Shown in pieces: positions 34,600 to 43,725 of a stretch of DNA of 64,000 nt. The stretch covers positions 50,341-114,340 of the forward strand of contig JBMOOJ010000075.1 of the NCBI GenBank assembly GCA_049323835.1, read 5' to 3'. The translations under genes and the position numbers were made by a program. Numbering within the stretch: the first letter of the stretch is position 1; the number at the start of each line of letters is the position of its first letter. Under the pieces are notes generated by a model, which did not search any database, was not told where the DNA came from, and saw only the letters and a program-made list of their open reading frames with translations. The DNA is from SG-bin9 sp049323835. GTDB lineage: Bacteria > Pseudomonadota > Alphaproteobacteria > Rhizobiales > Xanthobacteraceae.

Positions 34600-34614
34600 T
34601 GCGGGGAGAACATT

Positions 34615-36282
34615 ATGACTGAATCCCGCGCCGACCGGATTCTGCTGGGCGATATCGTCACGCTCGACCGGCAGAGTTCGATCGCCGAAGCGATTGCGAT
34701 CAAGGATGGCGTGATCGCGGCGGTCGGGTCGCGGTCGGATGTCCTCGGCTTGCGTGGCCCGCAGACCGCTATTCACGAGGTCCGCGGTACGATCATCCCG
34801 GGCTTCAACGACACCCACGCGCACATGGATACGGAAGGCTTGCGCACCTGCTTTCCCTCGCTCGATGACGCGCGTTCGATCGGCGACATCCTGACGACGA
34901 TCAAACGGATCGCGGCCACCAAGCCCAAGGGCGAGTGGATCGTGACGATGCCGGTCGGAAAATCGCCGTTCTATTTCGGCGGGCCGGAGAACCTCGCGGA
35001 AAAGCGGATGCCGACGCGGCAGGAACTGGACTCGGCTGCTCCCGATCACCCGGTCTGCATTCTGCCGCCGTCCTCCTACTGGAGTCTCATTCCGTGCCAC
35101 GCCGCGCTGAATTCGCTCGGTTTGGCGCGCAACGGCATCAATCGCGAAACGCAGCCGCGCATCGGCGGCGTGACCATCGAGCGCGATAGCAGTGGCGAGC
35201 CGACGGGCGTGATCGTGGATCGGAACTATCCCGATATGGCGCAGGTCGATCTGCTCGGTGGCGTACCGAAGTTTACGCTGGCCGACCGTTGCGAAGGCAT
35301 TCGCCGGGCGATGAAAATCTATCACGCCAGCGGTACGACCAGCGTCTACGAGGGGCACGGGTGCGCGCCCGATATTCTCGATGCCTACGGCGCGCTGTGG
35401 CGATCGAATGATCTGACGATGCGGGTCGGGCTCGTCGTCAGTCCGATGTGGACATCGATCGACGAAGCCGAACGGCATATGCGGGAGAGCCTGTCCTATG
35501 CCCGCGGTTCGGGCTTCGGCGATGCGCATCTGCGGATCGGCGGGCTCTTCGTCAACTACGGCGGCGATCCGGCAGCAGCGCGGGTATCGATGTCAAACCC
35601 GTCCAATCTCGGCTGGTCGTCCTACGTCAAGCACGCGAACGATCCGGAGAGTTTCGAGCGGCTGTGCATGATGGCTGCACAGCACGATCTGCGCATCCAC
35701 ACGGTCGTCATCGACAAGCTGCACGAGATTCTTCCTATTCTGAAGCGCGTGGACGAGAAATATGGCATTCGCGACAAGCGCTGGGTGCTCGAACATATCA
35801 GTACCGTTCGCGAGCAGGATTTGCCGTTGATCCGCGAACTCGGTCTCGGCGTCACACTGATCCCCGGTTATCACATCGCCAAGGCGGGTACGCGTTACCT
35901 TAGTATGGATGACGCCGCGGCGAGCCTCATCGCGCCGGCCTTGCAGCTGTCGCGGCTCGACGTGCCGCTGTCATGCGGCACCGACAACAGCCCGACCAAT
36001 CCGCTGGCCGTCATGCATGCGATGGTGACGCGCAAGGAGAAGGGCGGCCGCGTCGTCGGCGAAGCTGCAAAGGCCACGCCCGAGGTTGCCTTGCGGGCGC
36101 TCACCGTCAACGGCGCGTGGTTTTCGTTCGAAGAAGGACGCAAGGGTCCGCTTGCGCCGGGATATCTCGCAGACCTGGCGGTGTTCGACAGGAATCCGCT
36201 CACCGCACAGCCGGACGAACTCGAAGCATTGACATGCACCGCGACCATGGTCGGCGGGCAGGTCGTGCACGGTCACGTCTAG
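34615..36282 (+). CDS. Amidohydrolase family protein (YtcJ-type, subfamily 3), copy 1
   Basis: 555 residues. N-terminal beta-sandwich part, then the metal motif PGFNDTHAHMDTEG (HxH), a His in IHTVVID and an Asp in CGTDNSPTNPL near the C-terminus complete a binuclear or mononuclear metal site. These enzymes hydrolyse amide or enamide bonds of varied compounds. It follows the ATPase-permease fusion by 15 bases and is likely in the same operon. It is a close paralogue of the gene at 44762: most motifs, including FYFGGP and the LAEKRMP segment, are identical. Confidence 0.88.
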   Translation: MTESRADRILLGDIVTLDRQSSIAEAIAIKDGVIAAVGSRSDVLGLRGPQTAIHEVRGTIIPGFNDTHAHMDTEGLRTCFPSLDDARSIGDILTTIKRIAATKPKGEWIVTMPVGKSPFYFGGPENLAEKRMPTRQELDSAAPDHPVCILPPSSYWSLIPCHAALNSLGLARNGINRETQPRIGGVTIERDSSGEPTGVIVDRNYPDMAQVDLLGGVPKFTLADRCEGIRRAMKIYHASGTTSVYEGHGCAPDILDAYGALWRSNDLTMRVGLVVSPMWTSIDEAERHMRESLSYARGSGFGDAHLRIGGLFVNYGGDPAAARVSMSNPSNLGWSSYVKHANDPESFERLCMMAAQHDLRIHTVVIDKLHEILPILKRVDEKYGIRDKRWVLEHISTVREQDLPLIRELGLGVTLIPGYHIAKAGTRYLSMDDAAASLIAPALQLSRLDVPLSCGTDNSPTNPLAVMHAMVTRKEKGGRVVGEAAKATPEVALRALTVNGAWFSFEEGRKGPLAPGYLADLAVFDRNPLTAQPDELEALTCTATMVGGQVVHGHV

Positions 36283-36291
36283 CTGACCGGA

Positions 36292-37044
36292 TCAGGTCGT
36301 AGCCATCGCTTCCTTTGGAACCCTCGCATACAGGCTCATGGTCGTTGCCGCCTGCTTCTCGAAGTGCGACTGGAGAAGTGCTACCGCCTTTTCCTCATTA
36401 CGGTCGATAGCGGCCTGCATGATGGCCTGATGCTCGCTGTCGGCGATCACGGCGCGCTCAGAATATTTCCAGAAGTAGCGGCGATAGCGTTCGAGGTGGT
36501 CGTAGAGCTCCTCGAAGAAGTGCAGCAGCCATGGCGATCCGCAACCCTTGCACAGCGCGAAATGAAACTCGCGGTGTCGCATCTCCCATTCGTTGCGTGC
36601 GGTTTCATCATCGAGGGCGACCGAAAGCGCCGCGCTTGCCTGCTTGAGCCGATGCAGGGCGCCGACGAGATCGACCTCCCATTCGTCGCGGCCGTCGCGG
36701 ATCGATCCGCGGATTGCGTAGGTCTCGAGATGCGCGCGCAGCTTCGAGACGTCGAGCATCTCGTTGAAGTTGATCGGGGCGACCATGAAGCCCTTGTGAT
36801 CCTCGGACACCACGAGGCCTTGCGCGGCGACCTGAAACAGCGCCTCGCGCAAGGGACTGGTGCCGACGTCGTAAAGCTTGGTGAGCTTCTCGAACTGGAG
36901 TCGTTCGCCGGGCTCGAAGCGGTGGCGGACGATGTCGTTGCGAAGCCGTTCGGCCGTGCGGCCTGCGAGTGTCTTCGGTTCGCCGTTGCGCAGCATGCGC
37001 AAACCCGGGCCCCAGTTCAGCTCCGGGGCAGACAGTTTTCTCAT
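36292..37044 (-). CDS. GntR-family transcriptional regulator (FadR/FCD subfamily), second copy
   Basis: 250 residues. The winged helix-turn-helix (about 20-85) has KLTKLYDVGTSPLREALFQV; the FCD domain (about 90-235) has REFHFALCKGCGSPWLL, with the conserved histidine of the metal site. It is not closely similar to the oxalate-region GntR. It is divergent from ligB; inverted repeats at 37098-37141 in the gap are candidate operator sequence. It probably controls the lig-liv operon and, with it, the island. Confidence 0.88.
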   Translation of the reverse strand: MRKLSAPELNWGPGLRMLRNGEPKTLAGRTAERLRNDIVRHRFEPGERLQFEKLTKLYDVGTSPLREALFQVAAQGLVVSEDHKGFMVAPINFNEMLDVSKLRAHLETYAIRGSIRDGRDEWEVDLVGALHRLKQASAALSVALDDETARNEWEMRHREFHFALCKGCGSPWLLHFFEELYDHLERYRRYFWKYSERAVIADSEHQAIMQAAIDRNEEKAVALLQSHFEKQAATTMSLYARVPKEAMATT

Positions 37045-37097
37045 TGGCGGCTCGTTATTGGAGAATCTGCCAGCACTATGGACCTCTGGGTGCGAAA

Positions 37098-37141
37098 ATC
37101 CAAGAGGGTATGTATTTTCGAAACTCTTGACTATCTTGGAT
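37098..37141. promoter_or_regulatory. Nested inverted repeats between gntR copy 2 and ligB
   Basis: ATCCAAGA (37098-37105) is repeated inverted as TCTTGGAT (37134-37141), and CAAGAG (37101-37106) as CTCTTG (37124-37129). This gives overlapping pairs of half-sites 39 bases before the ligB start, a likely operator for the adjacent GntR. Confidence 0.55.
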
Positions 37142-37179
37142 TATGATGCTTCGTTTCGCTGGTAACGGAGGACGGACCG

Positions 37180-38058
37180 ATGGCTGAAATCGTATTTGCG
37201 GCGGGTGCTCCGCATGCGCCGGGATTGATCGGCCTGCTGGAGGCCGCGCCCCCGGACGTGAAGGACGTGGTCGTCACCACCTATCGCAACCTCGCCACCG
37301 CCATTCGCGAGGCCAAAGCCGATGTCCTGATCGTTTTCGCCAACGATCATCTCGCGAACAGCCGCATCCGCGCTTATCCCGATTTCCTCATCGGCATGGC
37401 CGAGGAGCATCGCGGTCCTTACGAGTGGTTCAAGCCGTGGATCGGCTGCGAGGACTACACGGTGAAGGGATCGCCGCAGGTTGCGGCCCAGCTTTTCAAC
37501 GGCATGACCAAGCGCGGCATCCGGATGTTCGCGCAGAACGAAAACCTCAAATTCGACGACAACATTTCCGTGCCGGTTCTTCTCACGGGCCTCGAAGGTT
37601 CCGGCATCCCGGTCGTCCCGATCCTCCAGAACTGCACCGTGCCGCCGATTCCCGATCAGCATCGCTGCTACGACGTCGGCAAGGCGCTCGGCGACTTCAT
37701 TCGCAACGATCTGCCGTCGGACATGCGCGTGGCGCTGCTGGGCTCAGGCGGTCTCAGCCACGAACCGGGCGGGGCGCGTTACTACTTCATCGATGAAGAG
37801 TTCGATCGCTGGTTCCTCGATCTCGTTGCGTCCGGCGATCACGAGAAGCTGCTGAAAGAACTGACGCTCGAGCGCATGGAAGCAGCCGGCTCCGGCGGCA
37901 CCGCCGAGTTGCTCGCGTGGGTCGTTGTGCTCGGCGCCATCGGCTCCAAGCCGGGCCGCAACTTCGGTTACACCGTTCACAAGGACTTCAAGTGCGGCGT
38001 CGGCGCCGTGCTGTGGGATCTCGATGCCAATACGGCCAAGCGCCGCGTCAACGCCTGA
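37180..38058 (+). CDS. Class III extradiol ring-cleavage dioxygenase, catalytic (LigB-type) subunit
   Basis: 292 residues of the LigB family. Probable Fe(II) ligands line up with Sphingobium LigB: H12 (APHAPG), H57 (FANDHL) and E243 (GTAELLAW), against H12, H61 and E242. The catalytic histidine is in GSGGLSHEPGG. The enzyme would cleave a catechol-type ring meta to the hydroxyls in the cytoplasm with O2. The partner ligA-type gene follows by 12 bases. Specific substrate unknown; protocatechuate and gallate enzymes are the nearest known relatives, but no downstream ring-fission enzymes (LigC, LigI, LigJ) are in view. Confidence 0.88.
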   Translation: MAEIVFAAGAPHAPGLIGLLEAAPPDVKDVVVTTYRNLATAIREAKADVLIVFANDHLANSRIRAYPDFLIGMAEEHRGPYEWFKPWIGCEDYTVKGSPQVAAQLFNGMTKRGIRMFAQNENLKFDDNISVPVLLTGLEGSGIPVVPILQNCTVPPIPDQHRCYDVGKALGDFIRNDLPSDMRVALLGSGGLSHEPGGARYYFIDEEFDRWFLDLVASGDHEKLLKELTLERMEAAGSGGTAELLAWVVVLGAIGSKPGRNFGYTVHKDFKCGVGAVLWDLDANTAKRRVNA

Positions 38059-38070
38059 CGGAGTGAAACG

Positions 38071-38379
38071 ATGGGCCTCGAGAAATTCAATCCGGCGCTG
38101 GCGACGCACGATCTGATTCAGGATCTGAAATGGAGCCCTGAGCTGCGCGCCGAGTTCGAAGCGAACGAACCGACGGTACTCGATCGCTATGCGCTTCTAC
38201 CGGAGGAGCGCAAGGCAATCGAGACGCGCAACTTCCTCGCGCTCTACGACATGGGCTTGCATCCGTATCTCGGCGGCCAGTTCGCGCGTCTTATCTTCGG
38301 TAACGAAGCGGGCAAGGGCGCCGTCACCGCCGTCAACAAGCTTGTCGAATCTCTGCAAGGCAAGGGTCCGGTGGGCTGA
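38071..38379 (+). CDS. Extradiol dioxygenase small (LigA-type) subunit
   Basis: 102 residues, the size of a LigA-domain alpha subunit. It shows the LigA-like block RNFLALYDMGLHPYLGGQFARL, quoted by its core, which covers the active site of LigB. It follows the catalytic subunit by 12 bases and is probably translated with it. The gene order B-A is the reverse of the Sphingobium ligA-ligB order. Confidence 0.85.
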   Translation: MGLEKFNPALATHDLIQDLKWSPELRAEFEANEPTVLDRYALLPEERKAIETRNFLALYDMGLHPYLGGQFARLIFGNEAGKGAVTAVNKLVESLQGKGPVG

Positions 38380-38438
38380 TCGCTTCACAGATATTCGACT
38401 GAACACGCTGACAACACATCAAACCGGGGGAATTCGAC

Positions 38439-39698
38439 GTGGCACTCTCAAAGACATTCCTATCCGCCGCTGCCGTCATCGGACTGGCCGCCGGCGCATT
38501 CGCGTCTTCCGCGATCGCACAGAGCTCGCAAGGCATCACCGATACGGAGATCAAGATCGGCGGCATCTGCCCGAGCACCGGGCCGATCGCGTCGTTCGTC
38601 ACGATCTGCGTGATGCAGGATGCGTACTTCAAGTTCATCAACGACCGCGACGGTGGCGTCACCATGGCGGACGGCAAGAAGCGCAAGATCAGCTACACCT
38701 ACTACAACGACGAGTACTCGCCGCCGCGCACAGTCGAGCAGGCACGCCGCCTGGTCGAACGCGATCAGGTCGCGCTCGTGATCGGCCCGCTCGGAAGCGC
38801 GACCGGCCTCGCTATTCGTGACTACCTGAACAAGCGGCAGGTGCCGCAGCTCTATGTCGGCAGCGGACTGTCGGCTTTCAGCACGGCGACGGACGAGTTT
38901 CCGTGGACGCTCGGCTGGCAGCCATCCTACACGACGGAATCGAGCATCTTCGCCGAGTTCGTCAAGAACCAGAAGCCGAACGCCAAGGTCGCGGTTCTTT
39001 ATCAGAACGACGACTTCGGCAAGGAACTGCTCGGCGCGTTCACCGAAGCCGCGAAGGGCACCAGCACGCAGATCGTAGCGACGCAGTCCTATGAAGTGTC
39101 GTCGCCGAGTGTGGACTCGCAGGTGTCGAACCTCGCCGCATCCGGCGCCGACGTCTTCCTGAGCTTCAGCGTGCCGAAGTTCACCGCGCAGGCGCTGCGC
39201 AAGGTGCGCGATACGTCGTGGCGTCCGATGGTGATCATCACCAACATCAGCGCCTCGGCAAAGACCGTGATGGAGCCCGCGGGAGCGGAGGCCTCCGAAG
39301 GCGTCTATTCGGTGATCGCGATGATGGACCCCACCAGCCCCGACTACGCGAACACGCAGGACATCAAGACCTATCGCGAGATCGGCCAGAAGTACGGCGG
39401 GCAGGGGCTCAACGTCGACGACCCGATCACGATGTACGGTTTCGGCCAGGCACAGACGATGGTGGAGGTACTGAAGAAGGCGCAGCCGACACGAGAATCG
39501 ATCAATCACTCGGCGCGGCACATCTGCAACATTTCTGTGCTCGGCCTGGTGCCCGGCGCGAAGGTCTGCATCAACGGCAAAGACGATCCGTTCTACGTCG
39601 AGTCGATGCAGATCGTTCGTTACAGCAAGGGCCGCTGGGAATTGGTCGGGCCTGTCATCAGCTCCTACGAAGGCAAGACGCCGCGCCGCGCAAAATAA
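38439..39698 (+). CDS. ABC transporter substrate-binding protein (branched-chain amino acid, LivK/urea type)
   Basis: 419 residues from GTG 38439, with a purine-rich GGGGGAA eight bases before. A signal peptide ends near ASSAIAQ (residue 28). The mature part has two Rossmann-like lobes: KIGGICPSTGPIASF and DQVALVIGPLGSATG in the first, KVAVLYQNDDFGKELLGAF, quoted in part, in the second. The family binds amino acids, amides, urea or aromatic acids. It is the binding protein of the permease and ATPases further down the same operon. Confidence 0.92.
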   Translation: MALSKTFLSAAAVIGLAAGAFASSAIAQSSQGITDTEIKIGGICPSTGPIASFVTICVMQDAYFKFINDRDGGVTMADGKKRKISYTYYNDEYSPPRTVEQARRLVERDQVALVIGPLGSATGLAIRDYLNKRQVPQLYVGSGLSAFSTATDEFPWTLGWQPSYTTESSIFAEFVKNQKPNAKVAVLYQNDDFGKELLGAFTEAAKGTSTQIVATQSYEVSSPSVDSQVSNLAASGADVFLSFSVPKFTAQALRKVRDTSWRPMVIITNISASAKTVMEPAGAEASEGVYSVIAMMDPTSPDYANTQDIKTYREIGQKYGGQGLNVDDPITMYGFGQAQTMVEVLKKAQPTRESINHSARHICNISVLGLVPGAKVCINGKDDPFYVESMQIVRYSKGRWELVGPVISSYEGKTPRRAK

Positions 39699-39733
39699 CG
39701 GAGCCGTGCGGAAGCCAAAATAGCGCGTGTGAC

Positions 39734-40420
39734 ATGACCGAACTCCTCAACGAGATCCTGCCGGCCAAGACCGGACGAGCATTGCTCGTCCGGCGCGGTG
39801 AGACGCTGCGGATCACCGATCTCGAAGGCCAGCAGGTCGTCGATGTCGCGATCTTCAATGCGAACAACTATCGCGACAAACTCTCGTTGTCGTATTCGAC
39901 CACGCGCTACGCGCTTCAGCAAAGCGCGCTGCGCGCGGGGCTTCCGCCGCCAACGGTGCAGATGTCGCGCGACTACGTGACGGAAGGCGACATCCTGATG
40001 TCGACCATCTTCACGCCGCTGATGGTGCTGACCAAGGAGACGCCCGAGCCGAAGGGTGTTCACAAAGTCAATCAGCGGATGTGCAATCGCCGGTTCTACG
40101 AGAGCTTCGGCGTGTTCGGCGTCGACGGCTGTCATGAGGTGATCAGCCGGCTGGTCGCTCCGTACGGCATTCGTCCGGAGGACATCCCTGACACGATCGA
40201 TTTCTTCATGAACTACCATCACGACTGCGCGACGCGCTCGTGGGTCGCCGAGAAGCCGGTGTCGAAGCCGGGCGATTATGTCGAGCTGCTGGCAGAGACG
40301 GATGTGCTCGTTGCGATCTCCAACTGTCCCGAGGACCATGTCAGCGACATCAATGGCGGCCGGTGTACGCCGATGCGCCTCCAGGTCTTCCAGTACGAGC
40401 CTGTATCCGCTCCGTCATGA
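39734..40420 (+). CDS. DUF1989 / urea carboxylase-associated family protein
   Basis: 228 residues from ATG 39734, chosen because the upstream frame runs through the coding region of the binding-protein gene in another phase. The family (formerly UAAP1/UAAP2) includes carboxyguanidine deiminase subunits, which work in pairs; only one is present here, and no carboxylase is in view. Conserved-looking residues include MCNRRFYESFG, CHEV and NYHHDCATRS, with cysteine and histidine suited to metal binding or nucleophile roles. It overlaps the acetamidase/formamidase gene by four bases (ATGA), pointing to linked function in amide or ammonia-releasing steps. Confidence 0.85.
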   Translation: MTELLNEILPAKTGRALLVRRGETLRITDLEGQQVVDVAIFNANNYRDKLSLSYSTTRYALQQSALRAGLPPPTVQMSRDYVTEGDILMSTIFTPLMVLTKETPEPKGVHKVNQRMCNRRFYESFGVFGVDGCHEVISRLVAPYGIRPEDIPDTIDFFMNYHHDCATRSWVAEKPVSKPGDYVELLAETDVLVAISNCPEDHVSDINGGRCTPMRLQVFQYEPVSAPS

Positions 40421-41373
40421 CAACGCATCAGTTGAAAGCCGGCCCGCAAACTCTCATGCAGGGCAAGGTCGATCCCCGTATGCCGCCGGCTCTTGTCGTC
40501 GAGTCCGGTGACACGGTTGTTTTCGATACCCGCTCGATGTGGGATGGCGCGAGCACGCCTGGACTCGATCTCAAGGCGATGCTCGCGTTACGCGATCGCT
40601 ATCGCGCGGAGGGCAGGGGGCCGCACAGTCTCACCGGGCCGATTGCTGTACGCGGCGCCAAACCGGGCGATGTGCTGCGCGTCGATATTCAGCAGCTCGA
40701 GGTGTCGGATCACGGCATTAACGTGATTTTCCCGGGCCAGCAAAGCCGCGGTCTCCTCGCCGAGATGTTTCCCGAGCCGGAGTTGCGGCATTTCAAGCTT
40801 GATCGCCGCACCATGACGGCCACGCTCGGAAAGAGCGTCACCATTCCGCTGCGGCCATTTCTCGGCATCGTTGGCGTGCTGCCGGCGGTAGCCGAACCAA
40901 TCAGTTCGTCGTTGCCGGGAAACTTCGGCGGCAATATCGATTGCCCCGATCTCGTTGTCGGCGCGAGCATTCACTTGCCGGTACAGATCGACGGCGCGGG
41001 CTTCTTCGCCGGAGATGCACACGCCGCGCAGGGTTGCGGTGAGGTGAGCCAGACCGCGCTCGAGACGTCCATGACGCTGGCGCAAGTCAAGCTCACACTT
41101 GTCGAGCGGCCCTCACTGAAAACGCCGCGTGCGGAGACGGCCGACGCATACATCGCCATGGGCTTCGATGTCGATCTGCGCGTCGCTGCGCAGCAAGCCA
41201 TCGCCGATATGGTCGACCTGCTGGGCGAGCGGCATGACCTCGGGCGTTCGGAGGCCTATTCGCTCTGTTCGCTCCAGGCAGATTTGCTTGTGACCCAGGC
41301 CGTCAACGGCATCAACGGCGTGCATGCGCGCGTGCCGAAGGCGATCTTCCGCGACGGGAGGGTGGGGCTGTGA
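40417..41373 (+). CDS. Acetamidase/formamidase family protein
   Basis: 318 residues. The FmdA/AmdA pattern is seen in SMWDGASTPG, GPIAVRGAKPGDVLRVDI, quoted in part, GNFGGNIDCPDL, GAGFFAGDAHAAQGCGE and the C-terminal LGRSEAYSLCSLQADLLVTQ, quoted in part. The DAHAAQG segment carries the catalytic glutamate region. It hydrolyses short amides such as formamide or acetamide. Start and stop overlap the neighbours by four bases on both sides (ATGA before, GTGA after). Confidence 0.9.
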   Translation: MTTHQLKAGPQTLMQGKVDPRMPPALVVESGDTVVFDTRSMWDGASTPGLDLKAMLALRDRYRAEGRGPHSLTGPIAVRGAKPGDVLRVDIQQLEVSDHGINVIFPGQQSRGLLAEMFPEPELRHFKLDRRTMTATLGKSVTIPLRPFLGIVGVLPAVAEPISSSLPGNFGGNIDCPDLVVGASIHLPVQIDGAGFFAGDAHAAQGCGEVSQTALETSMTLAQVKLTLVERPSLKTPRAETADAYIAMGFDVDLRVAAQQAIADMVDLLGERHDLGRSEAYSLCSLQADLLVTQAVNGINGVHARVPKAIFRDGRVGL

Positions 41374-42140
41374 CCACACCGATCCTTCAGGTTCGCGATG
41401 TCGGCGTGGAGTTCGGCGGCGTTCAGGCGCTGCGCGACGTATCATTCGATGTGTTCGCCGGAGAAATCTGCGGGCTCATCGGCCCGAACGGCGCCGGCAA
41501 GACCACGTTGTTCAACGCCATTTCCCGCGTCTATCGCGTCTCGCGCGGCAGCATCCACTTTCATGGCCGCGATATCACAACGCTCCCGGCTGATCGCATC
41601 GTCGGACTGGGCATCGCGCGCACGCTCCAGAACATCGGCTTGATCCAGGAGCTGACAGTCATCGAGAATGTCCTTCTCGGTGCGCATCACCGCATCAAGC
41701 CCGGCTTCGTCACGGCCGTCCTCGGTGGCGACGAGGTCCAGCGCCTTGATCGCGTCATCAAGGATGAAGCCCATGCCATCCTCCAGGACCTCGATCTGCA
41801 ATGGGCGGCCGACCAGCGCACCAGCGAATTGCCGTTCGGTACGTTGAAGCGGATCGAGCTCGCGCGGGCGCTGATCGCCAAGCCGCGTCTTCTCATGCTG
41901 GACGAACCGGCGAACGGTCTGTCGCACAGCGAAGTCGATGAGCTTGCAGGCGTGATCCTGAACATCCGTAAACGGCACGATCTCTCGATCCTGCTGGTCG
42001 AGCATCATATGCGGATGGTGATGCGTATCTCGGATCGTGTGGTGGTGCTGGAGAACGGCGCGAAGATCGCCGACGGCCTGCCGGCGGATGTCCGCGCCAA
42101 CCCGCGCGTGGCCGAGGCTTATCTGGGAACGGCGGCATGA
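41370..42140 (+). CDS. ABC transporter ATPase (LivG type)
   Basis: 256 residues from GTG 41370, overlapping the previous stop (GTGA). Walker A GPNGAGKTT, a LivG-like signature region ELPFGTLKRIELARALI and Walker B LLMLDEP, with the D-loop GLSHSE, are visible. The typical LSGG signature is replaced by LPFG, as in other LivG proteins. Pairs with the LivF-type ATPase next to it to drive import. Confidence 0.93.
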   Translation: MTTPILQVRDVGVEFGGVQALRDVSFDVFAGEICGLIGPNGAGKTTLFNAISRVYRVSRGSIHFHGRDITTLPADRIVGLGIARTLQNIGLIQELTVIENVLLGAHHRIKPGFVTAVLGGDEVQRLDRVIKDEAHAILQDLDLQWAADQRTSELPFGTLKRIELARALIAKPRLLMLDEPANGLSHSEVDELAGVILNIRKRHDLSILLVEHHMRMVMRISDRVVVLENGAKIADGLPADVRANPRVAEAYLGTAA

Positions 42141-42847
42141 GCTTGCTCAGCATCGAAGCGCTGGAGGCGAGCTACGGCGCTTTCAAGGCGTTGCGCGGAG
42201 TCGATTTCGCGATCGGCGAGGGGCAGATTCACGTCATCCTCGGCGCCAATGGTGCGGGAAAGACGACGACGCTCCGTGCCATCTCGGGAACGGTCGAGCG
42301 CAGCGGCGCGATCACCTTCGACGGCAAACGCATCGATCAGTGTTCGCCCCGGCAGGTCGTGGCCGGTGGCATCGCCCACGTGCCGCAAGGGCGCGGCACG
42401 TTCGCCGATCTGACGGTCGACGAGAATCTGCGGCTCGGCGCCTATCTTCGCTCGGGTCCGCAAGTAAAGGAAGACCGCGAGCGGTGGCTGAGCTTCTTTC
42501 CGCGGCTGCGCGAGCGTCTCTCGCAGCAGGCGGGAAGTCTCAGCGGCGGCGAGCAGCAGATGCTTGCGATCGCGCGCGCGCTGATGCTGCGGCCACGCTT
42601 GTTGCTGCTCGACGAGCCGTCGCTCGGCCTCGCGCCGATCATCACGCAAAGCCTCTTCAAGACGCTCACCGCGATCCGTGATGCGACGTCGATGACGATG
42701 CTGATCGTGGAACAGAACGCAAATCTCGCATTGGCCATCGCGGATCAGGGACTGGTTCTCGAAAGCGGTCAGATCGTCTTGCGTGATGATGCCGCCAAAC
42801 TCGCGAAGAACGACGAAATCCGCCGCATTTACCTGGGTTACGAATGA
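42137..42847 (+). CDS. ABC transporter ATPase (LivF type)
   Basis: 236 residues with Walker A GANGAGKTT, VPQGRGTFADLTV, signature LSGGEQQM and Walker B LLLLDEP. ATGA overlap with livG-type gene. The second ATPase of the Liv-type importer. Confidence 0.94.
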   Translation: MSLLSIEALEASYGAFKALRGVDFAIGEGQIHVILGANGAGKTTTLRAISGTVERSGAITFDGKRIDQCSPRQVVAGGIAHVPQGRGTFADLTVDENLRLGAYLRSGPQVKEDRERWLSFFPRLRERLSQQAGSLSGGEQQMLAIARALMLRPRLLLLDEPSLGLAPIITQSLFKTLTAIRDATSMTMLIVEQNANLALAIADQGLVLESGQIVLRDDAAKLAKNDEIRRIYLGYE

Positions 42848-43725
42848 ACCTGCTCGCCAGCCAGCTCGCCGACGGCATCGCGGACGGTGCGATCTACGCA
42901 TCGCTCGCGCTTGCGCTCGTGTTCAGCTACCGATCCACCAGCATCGTCAACTTCGCGCAGGGCGAAATGGCGATGTTGTCCGCCTTCACCGCATGGCAAC
43001 TGATGGCGTGGGGCCTCGGCCTCTTTGCGGCGGCCTCCATCAGCATTGGACTGTCGTTCGTGTTCGGAGCGGTGCTGTACTTCTGCATCGTCAGGCCGTT
43101 GTCGAAAGCCAATCTGCTGACAGTGGTGAGCGTACTGATAGGACTCTATCTGGCATTGAACAGCCTCGCGGGGTTCATCTGGACTTACACGATCAAGCCG
43201 TTCCCGAGCTTCTTTCCGTCGGGTCACGTCAAGCTTGGATTCTTCAACGTCGCCTATGAAACCGCCGGCATCGTCATCGTTATCTCGGCCGTCCTTCTCG
43301 TGCTGTATGTTCTGTTCGAGAAGACGAAAATCGGTCTCGCCATGCGCGGCGCGGCATCCGCACCGGACTCGTCGGTTCTTGTCGGCGTCTCCGTGCCGGT
43401 GATGCTGATGATCGGCTGGGGTATCGCGGCCGCGCTTGGCGCATTGTCTGGCATCCTCGTCGCGCCGCGCGTCTTCCTCAACCCGACGATGATGTTCGGC
43501 ATCATCATCTATGCGTTTGCCGCGGCGACGCTCGGCGGCTTCGACAGCATGATCGGCGCCATCGTCGGCGGATTGCTGGTGGGCGTGATCGAAAATCTGG
43601 TCGGAACGTATGTGCCGTGGATCGGCGCCGATCTGAAGGTCATCGTGGCGCTGGTGCTGATCTTCGCGACGCTCCTGATCAAGCCGGATGGGTTGTTCGG
43701 CCGCAGGAAGGTGGTGCGGCTGTGA
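42844..43725 (+). CDS. ABC transporter permease (LivH type)
   Basis: 293 residues with about eight hydrophobic segments and the LivH motif NFAQGEMAM near residue 36; the cytoplasmic EAA-like loop GLAMRGAASAPDSSVLVGVS, quoted from its core, meets the ATPase. Overlaps livF-type by four bases and the next permease by GTGA. Confidence 0.93.
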   Translation: MNLLASQLADGIADGAIYASLALALVFSYRSTSIVNFAQGEMAMLSAFTAWQLMAWGLGLFAAASISIGLSFVFGAVLYFCIVRPLSKANLLTVVSVLIGLYLALNSLAGFIWTYTIKPFPSFFPSGHVKLGFFNVAYETAGIVIVISAVLLVLYVLFEKTKIGLAMRGAASAPDSSVLVGVSVPVMLMIGWGIAAALGALSGILVAPRVFLNPTMMFGIIIYAFAAATLGGFDSMIGAIVGGLLVGVIENLVGTYVPWIGADLKVIVALVLIFATLLIKPDGLFGRRKVVRL

